A stretch of DNA of 64,000 bases from an uncultured Luteimonas sp. (GTDB lineage: Bacteria > Pseudomonadota > Gammaproteobacteria > Xanthomonadales > Xanthomonadaceae). The stretch spans positions 10,128 to 74,127 of the forward strand of contig CALLKI010000077.1 in assembly GCA_938008415.1 (NCBI GenBank), written 5' to 3'. Position numbers and translations under genes: made by a program. Shown here piece by piece: positions 43,049 through 54,421 of this stretch. Under the pieces are notes generated by a model. It did not search any database and had not been told where the DNA came from. It was given only the letters and a program-made list of their open reading frames with translations. The first letter of the stretch is position 1. Each line of letters starts with the position of its first letter.

Positions 43049-43813
43049 TCAGGCGGGGAGTCGCACAGGGGGGTGGAGATCGAGGAACGTGACTTCGAGC
43101 CCCGGCGGCCCGGCGACTGCCACGACCCGCTCTGGCCCGGCATCAAGCAGGCGCACCTGCGTGGTGCTCCCGGCCCGGTCACCCCCCGGCAGGGGAACGA
43201 CGCCATCGCCTGGCACGCAGAACCTGTCCATTTCGCACTCGAGCCCGATGCCCGCGGCCTTGAGCACGGCTTCCTTGCGCACCCACAGTTCGAGCAGGGC
43301 ACGCCCCTCGGCAGCGGACGGCAGGCCCGCCAACACCACCTCGTCCCCGGGATGCACGATCCGGTCCCGGATGGAAGACATGTCCTGCATACGCCGGCAG
43401 GATTCGAGGTCCACGCCCACGGGGCCGTGCGCGCAGACCGCATAGGCCGCGCCCGCGTCGGCATGACTCAGGCTGGTCCACAGCACGCGGCCCGGCACAG
43501 TCGGGCATCCCCTGCCATCCCGTCCGACCGGGACTTCCGATGGGTCCAGATCCAGCGCCGCCGCGACCAGCAGGCGGTGCAGCGCATAGACGAGCACCAG
43601 CCCATCCCCGCGACGCGGATCACGCTGCCGCCCGGCACGCGCGCACCCCTCTTCGCCGGCCAGCGTACGCGCCAGCGCCAGATGCTGCCGCCATTCCTCC
43701 GGGGCACAGACCGCCACCACGATGCCTTCGCGCACTCCCCGGGCGAGCACGTCGGGCTCGACACCCAGTGCCGTCCGGAATGCCGCCAGCAGGTCGTTGC
43801 CGGGTGATGTCAT
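43049..43813 (-). CDS. Sfp-type 4'-phosphopantetheinyl transferase
   Basis: This 254-residue enzyme should attach the phosphopantetheine arm to the carrier domains of the two megasynthases encoded 68 bases downstream. Family motifs are intact: GVDLE at 133-137 (Mg-binding Asp/Glu) and WVRKEAVLKAAG at 177-188 (WxxKEAxxK). LSHADAGAAYAV near 115 is the upstream motif. It is the first gene of the minus-strand biosynthetic operon. A 19-base palindrome lies about 50 to 65 bases upstream of its start. Confidence 0.9.
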   Translation of the reverse strand: MTSPGNDLLAAFRTALGVEPDVLARGVREGIVVAVCAPEEWRQHLALARTLAGEEGCARAGRQRDPRRGDGLVLVYALHRLLVAAALDLDPSEVPVGRDGRGCPTVPGRVLWTSLSHADAGAAYAVCAHGPVGVDLESCRRMQDMSSIRDRIVHPGDEVVLAGLPSAAEGRALLELWVRKEAVLKAAGIGLECEMDRFCVPGDGVVPLPGGDRAGSTTQVRLLDAGPERVVAVAGPPGLEVTFLDLHPPVRLPA

Positions 43814-43860
43814 AGGACCGGGGATACGTGGAACCATGCGATGGTGGCAACCCCCCTGCC

Positions 43861-43879
43861 GTCCGGCAAGTTGCCGGAC
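43861..43879 (-). promoter_or_regulatory. 19-bp palindrome upstream of the PPTase/NRPS-PKS operon
   Basis: GTCCGGCAA (43861-43869) and TTGCCGGAC (43871-43879) are perfect inverted repeats around one central base. They lie 48 bases upstream of the first gene of the operon, where an operator would be expected. A hairpin in RNA is the alternative. A minus-strand TTGCCACC just downstream resembles a -35, but no good -10 matches it. Confidence 0.4.
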
Positions 43880-43943
43880 CCGGGCCATCCAGCCGGTGAC
43901 CATCACCGCCCATCCGCACCGGTCGCGCCGGCCGCATACGGAA

Positions 43944-43969
43944 GAGGGCCAGCCTCACGGCTGGCCCTC
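43944..43969 (-). terminator. Terminator after tRNA-Arg
   Basis: GAGGGCCAGCC (43944-43954) pairs perfectly with GGCTGGCCCTC (43959-43969) around a four-base loop. On the minus strand it lies 12 bases past the tRNA-Arg 3' end and is followed by TTCC. The 11-bp stem makes it a convincing end for the csrA-tRNA transcripts, despite a short T run. Confidence 0.7.
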
Positions 43970-43981
43970 CCACGGTATCGA

Positions 43982-44058
43982 TGGCGCGCCCGGAAGGATT
44001 CGAACCTCCGACCCCCAAGTTCGTAGCCTGGTGCTCTATCCAACTGAGCTACGGGCGC
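43982..44058 (-). tRNA. tRNA-Arg (anticodon ACG)
   Basis: A complete 77-base cloverleaf with an encoded CCA end. The acceptor stem pairs GCGCCCG with CGGGCGC, the D arm reads TAGCTCAGTTGGATAGAGCA, the anticodon loop is CTACGAA (anticodon ACG), and the T loop is GTTCGAATC. ACG is read as ICG after A34 deamination and serves most CGN arginine codons. Confidence 0.97.
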
Positions 44059-44122
44059 GCGGCGTAGAAGCGAGATTTTGCCGAATGGACAGGCGTGCCG
44101 TCAATTCGGTTTTGAAGGAAAG

Positions 44123-44215
44123 TGGCGGAGACTGAGGGATTCGAACCCTCGATGGAGCTTTTGGCCCCATACTCCCTTAGCAGGGGAGCCCCTTCGGCCT
44201 CTCGGGCAAGTCTCC
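44123..44215 (-). tRNA. tRNA-Ser (anticodon GCT)
   Basis: A 93-base class II tRNA with an encoded CCA end. The acceptor stem is GGAGACT/AGTCTCC, the anticodon loop CTGCTAA carries GCT for AGC/AGU codons, and a long variable arm follows as expected for serine. It lies between csrA and tRNA-Arg on the same strand. Confidence 0.96.
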
Positions 44216-44299
44216 GCGTACGGTCTGCGTGGTCGGCAATGCCGGTCCGCGCGACAACGCCGCGAAGGATACCGGCTTGCCCGATGTGCGGCAAATCCC

Positions 44300-44515
44300 T
44301 CAGTCCTGTTGGCCCGGCTCCGCGGGTGCGTCCGCGGGCGCCGACGCGCCTTCTCCACGGCGGATGCGCTGATAGATCTCTTCACGATGCACGGCAACGT
44401 CCTTGGGCGCGGTGATGCCGATCCGCACCTGGTTGCCCTTGACGCCGAGAACCGTCACGGTGACGGAATCTCCGATCATCAGTGTCTCACCGACCCGACG
44501 GGTCAAAATCAGCAT
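44300..44515 (-). CDS. csrA: Carbon storage regulator, RNA-binding protein
   Basis: CsrA (RsmA) binds GGA motifs in mRNA leaders and controls translation of many genes, including exopolysaccharide and motility genes. The first 50 residues match the family closely: MLILTRRVGETLMIGD, VTVLGVKGNQVRIGI and HREEIYQRI, including the RNA-contacting Arg44-type residue. The total is 71 residues because of a loose Ala/Pro-rich tail typical of xanthomonads. GGAG precedes the ATG. It is downstream of alaS, as in related genomes. Confidence 0.97.
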   Translation of the reverse strand: MLILTRRVGETLMIGDSVTVTVLGVKGNQVRIGITAPKDVAVHREEIYQRIRRGEGASAPADAPAEPGQQD

Positions 44516-44592
44516 GGGAAAGCTCCATGGGCCCGGGCCCTGGCAGGGATGGCCTTCTGGTCAACGCACGGGGGCACGCCGACCGGCCGTTC

Positions 44593-44667
44593 CGATTCAG
44601 AATCGTGAAGCATGTCGCCGAATTGGCTCACGGTCAACCGAAAGAAGTCACATTCCCGTGAAGGAAG

Positions 44668-44672
<5 letters not shown>
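44593..44672 (-). promoter_or_regulatory. csrA upstream region with palindrome and direct repeats
   Basis: Between alaS and csrA lie a 13-base palindrome CGATTC-A-GAATCG (44593-44605), a weak minus-strand promoter (TTGACC at 44632-44637, CATGCT at 44609-44614, spacing 17) and a direct repeat GAAGTCACA at 44644-44652 and 44664-44672, one copy overlapping the alaS stop. These suggest an independent csrA promoter with a bound regulator; which factor is unknown. Confidence 0.35.
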
Positions 44673-47307
<2,635 letters not shown>

Positions 47308-47439
47308 GGGCGGTCTTTGGCGGTCGGGCAGCCTGACCCCGCCCGCATCGCCCGGCCCGGGGCGGGCGCGAAGCAGGAACAGGCAGCCCGGCTGGGAAAG
47401 TGATGAGATTAGCAAACCGGGGCGGTTCCAGTCCCGGTT

Positions 47440-47928
47440 TCAGGGCTCCGGGTCGTCCGGATCGAAGCGCGTGGCGGCACGGACGGCATCGCCATCGAAA
47501 CCCCGGCGCAGCAGCAGGTCGGCCGCCCTGCGCCGCTCCCGCAGGTCGCACGGGCCACGCTCCCCGAAGCGCCTGCGGACCAGGCCGCGGGCCACCTCCG
47601 TCCAATCGCCGTCGAATGTCGCCAGCGCCCGTTCGATGGCCTCGCCGTCCAGGCCGTGCGTCGCCAGTTCGGCGCGGATGTGGCGCGGACCGTAACCGGC
47701 GGCGGCGCGCATGCGCACCAGCGATTCGGCGAAGCGGGCGTCGTCCTGCCAGCCCTCGCCCGCCAGCCGCTCGACCGCCGCCTCGGCCTCGGCGGCCGGG
47801 ACACCCCTGGCCTGCAGCTTCCAGGCCAGCTCCCGGCGCGAGTGCTCGCGGCGCACGAGCATCCCCAGCGCACGCTGGACGGGAGTCGGCTGCGGCCGCT
47901 GCCGGCGCTGGCGGGGGCCGTCACTCAT
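47440..47928 (-). CDS. recX: Regulatory protein RecX
   Basis: RecX modulates RecA filaments. This 162-residue protein has the repeated three-helix RecX fold, with ALGMLVRREHSRRELAWKL at the N-terminus, then the pattern GWQDDARFAESLVRMRAAAGYGP and the last repeat ADLLLRRGFDGDAVRAAT. Its ATG overlaps the stop of the monooxygenase-like gene by four bases, so the two are translationally coupled. In related genomes recX normally follows recA directly. Confidence 0.93.
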   Translation of the reverse strand: MSDGPRQRRQRPQPTPVQRALGMLVRREHSRRELAWKLQARGVPAAEAEAAVERLAGEGWQDDARFAESLVRMRAAAGYGPRHIRAELATHGLDGEAIERALATFDGDWTEVARGLVRRRFGERGPCDLRERRRAADLLLRRGFDGDAVRAATRFDPDDPEP

Positions 47929-48317
47929 GCCGCCTGCAGGCCGTGTCCGCCGACCGGACGCGTCACGGTGTACTGGCCGAAGCCGGCGATCAGCGGCCTG
48001 GCCTTCGCGATCGCCTCCTGCACCTGCGGCAGCGCGAGCGAGGCCTTGTGGCTGGCCTCGCTGTCCCAGACCTCGGTGATCCAGATCGTGTCCGAATCTT
48101 CCGGATCCTCCGCCACCACGTAGCTCAGACAGCCGGGCATGCCGGAAATGCTTCCGAGCAGGATCGCCACCAGCGCATCGCGCTGCCCCGGTGAAGCCTT
48201 CATGCTCCCGATCAGGCCATACATCGGAACGTCCTCCGCTTTCGCAGGCAGGGCCGGCATGGCGGCCGCAAGCACCGCGGCGCCGGTCACCCCGAGGATA
48301 TCGCGTCGGGTCGCCAT
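47925..48317 (-). CDS. Exported antibiotic biosynthesis monooxygenase (ABM) domain protein
   Basis: This 130-residue protein has an N-terminal signal peptide beginning MATRRDILGVTG, which resembles a twin-arginine signal, with cleavage near PAKA (about residue 29). The remainder is a single ABM/YgiN-type ferredoxin-like domain (MYGLIGSMKASPGQRDALV; ITEVWDSEASHKAS). Such domains act as cofactor-free quinol monooxygenases or heme-binding proteins. Its position between recA and recX is unusual, and the four-base overlap with recX implies coupling. The substrate is unknown. Confidence 0.85.
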   Translation of the reverse strand: MATRRDILGVTGAAVLAAAMPALPAKAEDVPMYGLIGSMKASPGQRDALVAILLGSISGMPGCLSYVVAEDPEDSDTIWITEVWDSEASHKASLALPQVQEAIAKARPLIAGFGQYTVTRPVGGHGLQAA

Positions 48318-48417
48318 CCCCCTTCTCCGGAATCGCTCACGGCCTGGGCCATCGCCGGGCAACAGGAGCCGTTTGCACGCCCGCGGCATCCACATCCCCG
48401 GGGGCCCTCACGCAGAA

Positions 48418-48443
48418 CGGCCCACCCGTCCCCGGGAGGGCCG
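48418..48443 (-). terminator. Hairpin downstream of recA, possible terminator
   Basis: CGGCCC-A-CCCG (48418-48428) pairs with CGGG-A-GGGCCG (48433-48443) around a four-base loop with one internal A/A mismatch. It lies 44 bases past the recA stop on the minus strand. The lack of a T run leaves termination uncertain, and it may only weaken readthrough into the ABM-recX pair. Confidence 0.45.
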
Positions 48444-48487
48444 CCGCTGCGAGGAGGCCGTCCCTGGCCACGAAGACTTTCCGGGGA

Positions 48488-49531
<1,044 letters not shown>

Positions 49532-49639
49532 CGTCGTGGTCCTGGTCATTGTGGATTGGTGTCGGGATGCATCCTTGCACGCGCCCATCGCACAGGCTGC
49601 GACTGGACGCCGTGGGTGGAATCTAGCCCCTGCCGGGAG

Positions 49640-49654
49640 GCCCGGCCGCCGGGC
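49640..49654 (-). promoter_or_regulatory. Palindromic hairpin between lexA and recA
   Basis: GCCCGGC and GCCGGGC flank one base (49640-49654). It may limit readthrough from lexA into recA. A minus-strand -10-like TAGATT lies nearby (plus coordinates about 49619-49624), so recA may have its own promoter. I do not see a LexA box in this 163-base gap. Confidence 0.3.
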
Positions 49655-49694
49655 AAGCCCCCACCCGGCTGTCGGAAAATGCCCCGCGCCACCG

Positions 49695-50345
49695 TCACCG
49701 GCTCGGCCTCACCAGCCCGCAGTACAGGCCCTCGATGGCGAAGTCCTGTCCCGGCTGGATCTCGATGGGGGCGTGGTCGGGGTTGCGCGGCAGCAGCCGG
49801 ATACGGTCCTTGCCGATCTTCAGCAGCTTGACGGTGATGGCGTCGTCCACGCGGGCCACCACGATCTGGCCGCTGCGCGCCTCGCTCGTGCGGTGCACGC
49901 CGATCAGGTCGCCGTCGAAGATGCCCTCGTCGATCATCGAGTCGCCCTTGACCCGCAGCAGGTAGTCGGGCCGGGGCGAGAACAGCGCCCGGTCCAGCAG
50001 CACGACCTGGTCGCTGCCGATGTCGGCGCCGATCGGCTGGCCGGCCGCCACCTGCCCCAGCACCGGCAGGCGCAGCGCATCCTCCGGCGCCTCCCCGGCC
50101 GGCGCCAGCTCCCGCTGAGCGGACGGCGGCGGTTGCAGCAGGCGGATGCCGCGGGCGCGCCCTGGCAGGCGCTCGATCGCCCCGGCGGCCTCCAGCGCCT
50201 CGAGGTGGTACTGGGCCGCCCGGACGCTGCTGAAGCCGAACGCGCGGGCGATCTCGGTCTGCGAGGGCGGGATGCCCTCGGCCTCGATCCGCCCGGCGAT
50301 CAGGTCGAGGATGGCGCGCTGGGTATCGGTCAGCTGCATGCGCAT
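49695..50345 (-). CDS. lexA: SOS repressor LexA
   Basis: LexA represses SOS genes until RecA-stimulated self-cleavage. The 216-residue protein has the winged helix-turn-helix at the N-terminus (PPSQTEIARAFGFSSVRAAQYH). The cleavage bond is Ala101-Gly102 (QVAAGQPIG). The peptidase dyad is Ser136 (GDSMIDEG) and Lys173 (ITVKLLK). The ATG at 50345 directly abuts the operator palindrome, and there is no SD, so a leaderless mRNA is likely; an in-frame ATG lies two codons later. It is upstream of recA. Confidence 0.97.
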   Translation of the reverse strand: MRMQLTDTQRAILDLIAGRIEAEGIPPSQTEIARAFGFSSVRAAQYHLEALEAAGAIERLPGRARGIRLLQPPPSAQRELAPAGEAPEDALRLPVLGQVAAGQPIGADIGSDQVVLLDRALFSPRPDYLLRVKGDSMIDEGIFDGDLIGVHRTSEARSGQIVVARVDDAITVKLLKIGKDRIRLLPRNPDHAPIEIQPGQDFAIEGLYCGLVRPSR

Positions 50346-50382
50346 GGTTAGTAGTATTACTACTAACCCGCGACCTCCGCAA
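50346..50382 (-). promoter_or_regulatory. lexA promoter with overlapping LexA operator
   Basis: A 23-base perfect inverted repeat (11 + 1 + 11; 50346-50368) contains TTAG-N6-TACTA, the LexA site described for Xylella and Xanthomonas. On the minus strand TTGCGG (50377-50382) and TAATAC (50354-50359) form a sigma70 promoter with 17-base spacing whose -10 lies inside the palindrome. The predicted start falls at or within a base or two of the lexA ATG. The pncC stop codon (50363-50365) also lies inside the operator. Confidence 0.85.
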
Positions 50383-50875
50383 GCCCTTCCAGCGCCCGCG
50401 CGACCGTCTGCCGGCGCACGCCCTCGCGGTCGCCCTGGAAGTGGAACACCTTGGCAAGGGCGTAGTCGCCGCGGCGCTTCCAGGCGATCCAGACCGTTCC
50501 GACCGGCTTGTCCGGCGTGCCGCCCCCGGGCCCGGCGATGCCGGTCACCGCGACCGCGATGCTCGCGCCCGAGTGCACCAGCGCCCCCGAGACCATCTCG
50601 ATCACGGTCTCGCGGCTGACCGCGCCGAACGCCTCCAGGGTTTGCGGGCGCACGCCCAGCAGCGCCTGCTTGGCCTCGTAGCTGTAGACGACCATGCCGC
50701 AGTCGAACCACTCCGAGGAGCCGGGGACGTCGGTGATGATCTTGGAGATCCAGCCGCCCGTGCAGCTCTCGGCGGTCACGAGCATGTGCCTGGCCGCGCG
50801 CAGGCGCTCGCCGGTGGCGATGGCCAGGTTGCGCAGGTCGTCGTCGGAAGGGATGGGGTGCTGCATGCGTGGCAT
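50363..50875 (-). CDS. pncC: Nicotinamide-nucleotide amidase (CinA C-terminal domain)
   Basis: PncC deamidates nicotinamide mononucleotide in NAD salvage. The 170-residue protein is the stand-alone CinA C-terminal domain with TAESCTGG (catalytic Ser37) and the later VTGIAGPGGGTPDKPVGTVW. It has no N-terminal molybdopterin-binding-like domain. Starts at 50875 or 50866 are both possible and neither has a strong SD. The first lies inside a 10-bp inverted repeat. The gene ends within the lexA operator. Confidence 0.93.
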   Translation of the reverse strand: MPRMQHPIPSDDDLRNLAIATGERLRAARHMLVTAESCTGGWISKIITDVPGSSEWFDCGMVVYSYEAKQALLGVRPQTLEAFGAVSRETVIEMVSGALVHSGASIAVAVTGIAGPGGGTPDKPVGTVWIAWKRRGDYALAKVFHFQGDREGVRRQTVARALEGLAEVAG

Positions 50876-50895
50876 CCGCGCGGAGGGATGCCACG
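50868..50895 (-). promoter_or_regulatory. 10-bp inverted repeat across the pncC start
   Basis: CGTGGCATCC (50868-50877) and GGATGCCACG (50886-50895) are perfect inverted repeats with an eight-base loop. They enclose the first possible ATG of pncC, so a hairpin could mask initiation, or the site could be an operator. Confidence 0.35.
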
Positions 50896-50951
50896 TTGTA
50901 CCCGAAACCGGGGGCGGCTGTCGTCGCGCGCCGGCGCGGCAGGAACACGAA

Positions 50952-50979
50952 GGCCCGCGCGTCGGGCGACGCGCGGGCC
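50952..50979 (-). terminator. Strong terminator after the TonB-dependent receptor
   Basis: GGCCCGCGCGTC (50952-50963) pairs perfectly over 12 bases with GACGCGCGGGCC (50968-50979) around a four-base loop, 22 bases past the receptor stop. On the minus strand TTCGTGTT follows, so this is a good intrinsic terminator with an imperfect T tract. Confidence 0.75.
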
Positions 50980-51001
50980 CTTGCCCCGGGGAACGGCCCG
51001 G

Positions 51002-53659
51002 TCAGTAGCGCAGACGCAGGGTCACGCCGTACATCCGCGGCGCCGCCGGGAACGCGTTGAACGTGTTCAGCGGATTGCCCGGATCCGGGAACAGCGCCTG
51101 CAGCGGCCCGTCGAAGCCCACCTGGACGTACTCGGCATCGGTGACGTTGGTGCCCCACAGTTCCAGCATCCAGCGGCCGTCGTTGCGGCCGATGCCGAAG
51201 CGGGCGTTGACCACCGTGTAGGAGTCCTGGTGCTTCTCGACGTCGAGGTCGGAACCGGTGTTGTAGTCGCCCATGTACTTGGCGCCGACGTTGAACCGGC
51301 CGACCAGGCCCGGGCCGAAGTCCCACTCGTAGGTCACCGCCAACGAGCCGGACCACTCGGGCGCGAACGGCATCGTCGCACCGGGCAGCTTGTACAGCGC
51401 GCCCGAGGAACTGAGCGGGTTGCGCTGTTCGAAGTCGCCACCCGGGATGTCGCTGCCGAACTTCGTGCGGGCATACATCACGCCGCCCTGCAGCATCAGC
51501 CCCGGCACGGCCTTCGGCTGCCAGAGGATCTCGGCGTCCAGGCCCTTCGAGGTGACCTTGGGGATCGAGCGCACCACGAAGCTGGTGCCGAGGAAGCTGT
51601 TGAGCTGGAAGTCCTCGTACTCCTGGTGGAACAGGGTCGCGTTGAGCAGCAGCGAGCCGTCGGCCCAGGTGGTCTTGGCGCCCAGCTCGTAGCTGTCCAC
51701 GAACTCGCCCGGGAAGTAGGTGTCGTCGACCGGGGTGATGCCCGCCCCGCTGGTGGACAGGCCGTCGGACGACTGCACGCGGTCGAGGTTGAAGCCGCCC
51801 CCCTTGTAGCCGCGCGCGTACGAGGCGTAGGTCATGACGTGCTCGTTCCAGCGGTACGCCGCCTTCAGCGTGCCCGACCACTCCTTCTCCTCGCTCTCCT
51901 GGAAGGTACTGCGGCCGTCGTGCAGGACGTTGGCCCAGGGCAGGCAGATGTAGCCGGCGATCGTCGGGCCGGCCGAAGCCATGATCGCGTCCTGCACCGC
52001 CTGCGGCAGTCCGGCGAAGGCGGTGCTGCGCGAGGCCAGCGCCGCGCGCAGCAGCGCAAACCGGTTCGGGTTGAGCGGGTTGATGTCGGTCAGCGCGCCG
52101 GTGCAGGCCTGGCTGCCGTTGGGGTTGCTGTAGACCGAGGTCAGTTCCTTGTTCTCGCGCGTGTAGCGCAGGCCGATGGTCAGGTCGAACGCATCGGTCA
52201 TGTGCCAGGTGTTGTTGGTGAACAGCGCGAAGCTCCTGGCGTTCTGGTCGTAGCGGTCATCGGCGCCGAGGCCGATGAAGCCGGTCCCGAACGGGCGCCC
52301 GGTGACCTGGGACAGGAACGCCGCCGGCGAGATGCCAAGCGGGTTGTCCAGCGGCACGCCCGCCGCCGCCAGGTTCTGGCCCACCAGCTGGTACACCAGC
52401 GTCGAGACGTAGGGCTCGTAGTGCGGGCCGACGCGGTAGGTCTCGTTCCGGATCAGGTCCTCGTTCGAGTAGAACAGCCCGAACATCCAGTCGACCCGGT
52501 CGGTGGAGCCGGTCAGGCGGATCTCCTGGCTGAAGGTCTCGAACCTGGTGAGCGACTCGTCCTCGTCCGGGTTGCGGTACAGCAGGTCGGCGATGCTGAA
52601 GTCGTAGTCGAGGCCGTTGATCGTCTGCCACTCGCGGTACGCGGTGATCGAGGTCAGGGTCGCACCGCCCATCGCGCCGATGTCCCAGTTGACCTCGGCC
52701 TGCACGCCCTTGTCCTTGATGTCCTGCGTGGTCGGGCGGTTGCTGTAGGCGACGCGGTCGAACGGGTCGTCGCCGGGCGCGGCCAGCGCCTTGCCGCCTG
52801 CCAGCGCATTGAGGATCGCCGCGGTCGCGCCGACCGTGGTCTGCACCGCGGTGCAGCAGTTCTCCTCGCGGCTGGTGAAGTCGGCCGACAGCAGGATCTC
52901 GAGGTTGTCCGACGGCTCGAACAGCAGCTTGCCGCGCAGCGTGTGGTAGTTCTGGTCGTAGTCCCTGTCCTCGGTGCGCGGGCCATTTCCGGTGACGACG
53001 TCCATCCAGCCGTCGCGCTTGCGCTTGGCGGCGTAGATGCTGAACGCGGAGTGTTCACCCAGCGCGTCGTTGTAGCTTGCGGCCACGCCGAGCGCACCGT
53101 AGTTGCCGGCGGTGATCTCGGCCTCGGCGCTCTGGGTGTAGCCCGGGCGGCGGGTGACGACGTTGATCACGCCCGCCGAGGTGTTCTTGCCGAACACCGT
53201 GCCCTGCGGGCCCTTGAGCACCTCGATCCGCTCGATCTGGCCCAGGTCGCCGAAGCCGACGCTGTTGCGCGGGCGGTACACGCCGTCGATCACGATGCCG
53301 ACCGAGGACTCCAGGCCCACGTTGTCGCCGACCGTGCCGATGCCGCGGATGCGCGCGGTGGTGATGGCCTCGTTCTGGGTGCTGGTCACGGTCAGGCCGG
53401 GGACCAGGATCTGCATGTCCTTGATGTCGCGCACGCCGGTGTCCTGGAGCAGCTGCTCGTCAAGCGCCGTGACCGTGATCGGCACGTCCTGCAGGGCTTC
53501 CTCGCGCTTCTGCGCGGTGACCACCAGGGCCGAGAGCGTGCGGGGCTCGTCCGAGGAAGGCGTCCCCGGCGCCTCCTGCGCGAGTACGGGCATGGACATG
53601 GATGCCAGCGCCGAGAACACGGCGATGGCAAGGACGTTTCGCTGCGGATGACGCGCCAT
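51002..53659 (-). CDS. TonB-dependent outer-membrane receptor
   Basis: This 885-residue outer-membrane active transporter has a signal peptide that ends near VLAQ (about residue 28). A plug domain follows (about 45-165; VVTAQKREEALQDVPITVTAL, and IERIEVLKGPQGTVFGKNTSAGVINVVTR in segments), then a 22-strand barrel ending in the typical terminal aromatic strand VTLRLRY. The sequence type is that of the large xanthomonad/sphingomonad receptor family whose substrates include siderophores and plant-derived carbohydrates; the ligand cannot be assigned. A good SD (AGGGGG) precedes ATG 53659. It appears monocistronic, ending in the strong hairpin at 50952-50979. Confidence 0.93.
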   Translation of the reverse strand: MARHPQRNVLAIAVFSALASMSMPVLAQEAPGTPSSDEPRTLSALVVTAQKREEALQDVPITVTALDEQLLQDTGVRDIKDMQILVPGLTVTSTQNEAITTARIRGIGTVGDNVGLESSVGIVIDGVYRPRNSVGFGDLGQIERIEVLKGPQGTVFGKNTSAGVINVVTRRPGYTQSAEAEITAGNYGALGVAASYNDALGEHSAFSIYAAKRKRDGWMDVVTGNGPRTEDRDYDQNYHTLRGKLLFEPSDNLEILLSADFTSREENCCTAVQTTVGATAAILNALAGGKALAAPGDDPFDRVAYSNRPTTQDIKDKGVQAEVNWDIGAMGGATLTSITAYREWQTINGLDYDFSIADLLYRNPDEDESLTRFETFSQEIRLTGSTDRVDWMFGLFYSNEDLIRNETYRVGPHYEPYVSTLVYQLVGQNLAAAGVPLDNPLGISPAAFLSQVTGRPFGTGFIGLGADDRYDQNARSFALFTNNTWHMTDAFDLTIGLRYTRENKELTSVYSNPNGSQACTGALTDINPLNPNRFALLRAALASRSTAFAGLPQAVQDAIMASAGPTIAGYICLPWANVLHDGRSTFQESEEKEWSGTLKAAYRWNEHVMTYASYARGYKGGGFNLDRVQSSDGLSTSGAGITPVDDTYFPGEFVDSYELGAKTTWADGSLLLNATLFHQEYEDFQLNSFLGTSFVVRSIPKVTSKGLDAEILWQPKAVPGLMLQGGVMYARTKFGSDIPGGDFEQRNPLSSSGALYKLPGATMPFAPEWSGSLAVTYEWDFGPGLVGRFNVGAKYMGDYNTGSDLDVEKHQDSYTVVNARFGIGRNDGRWMLELWGTNVTDAEYVQVGFDGPLQALFPDPGNPLNTFNAFPAAPRMYGVTLRLRY

Positions 53660-54421
53660 GTTGACCCCCTGGACTGGATGTGGACGGATCCGGAATGCCG
53701 GGAAACCGGGCCTCCGCGCTCCGGCAAAGCCGGAACGCGCAGCCTCCGGCCGGTGGGGGTCAGCCGGTGCAGACGCAACGAAGCGTTGCGACAACAGAAA
53801 CCTAACACAAACTTCCGGCACTGGAAGACCCGAACCGCAATGGCCACCACCTCCTGCATCCGGACGGGGAGCCGCAGCCGGAGGCGCCGCCGCTCACGCC
53901 GGCCCGGAAGGCCCCTGCCCGACCGGACGGCCAGGCGACGGCGTCAATGGATGGCCCCACCGGAAGAACGCGTCCACCGTGTCTGGCCAAAGGAGAAATT
54001 CCACGCTTCGGCGACTTCGCGGTCGTGGTGCGCAAGGCGAGGCCCGGCCGGATGGCGTCGGGGACGACGCCGTGCCCGCTGCCGGACCGGCCGCGGTGCG
54101 TGTCGATGCCCCCGTCGCGACCGGAGGCCCTGTCCAGGACCTCCGTCCGGAAGCCTGCCCTGCCAAGCGGCCGGAAGGAAAAAGCGGTGCCCCCTCGCGT
54201 CCCCGCCTGGGCCTGCCGGCGGATGATGGCCGGGGGAGCGCACGATCGGCCACCGCACACTGCTTCGAATCCGTCCCCGGCATCCGGGGAAAGCCGCTGG
54301 ACCACTGCCTGGCGGATCGGACAGCCGGCGGGATATCCACCCGGAGTCGGGCAGCGGCCCCGACGCAGCCTGTTCCCGCACCGGCGGCCTGCCTGCGATG
54401 CCGGAGCCGGAGGGGCCCTGC
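53660..54421. other. 762-base stretch without a recognisable gene
   Basis: Open frames exist on both strands, as expected at this GC content, but none has a recognisable domain, a good SD or family-like composition; they are Arg/Pro/Ala/Gly-rich. The last 130 bases next to the TonB receptor are less GC-rich and include the palindrome at 53774-53790. A decayed gene cannot be excluded. Confidence 0.5.
53774..53790 (-). promoter_or_regulatory. 17-bp palindrome upstream of the TonB receptor
   Basis: CGCAACG (53774-53780) and CGTTGCG (53784-53790) flank three bases, 115 bases upstream of the receptor start, next to an AT-rich segment (53790-53822) likely to hold the promoter. It could be an operator for a ligand-responsive regulator, or a leader hairpin. 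Confidence 0.35.

Noticed and set aside
49532..49694. LexA box upstream of recA
   Set aside because: No TTAG-N6-TACTA or similar palindrome could be found there.
50441..54226. A very long plus-strand open frame of 1261 codons opposite the TonB receptor and pncC
   Set aside because: It is antisense to genes with clear motifs, is rich in Arg, Gly and Ala, and has no domain. Such frames arise from high GC content and third-position bias.
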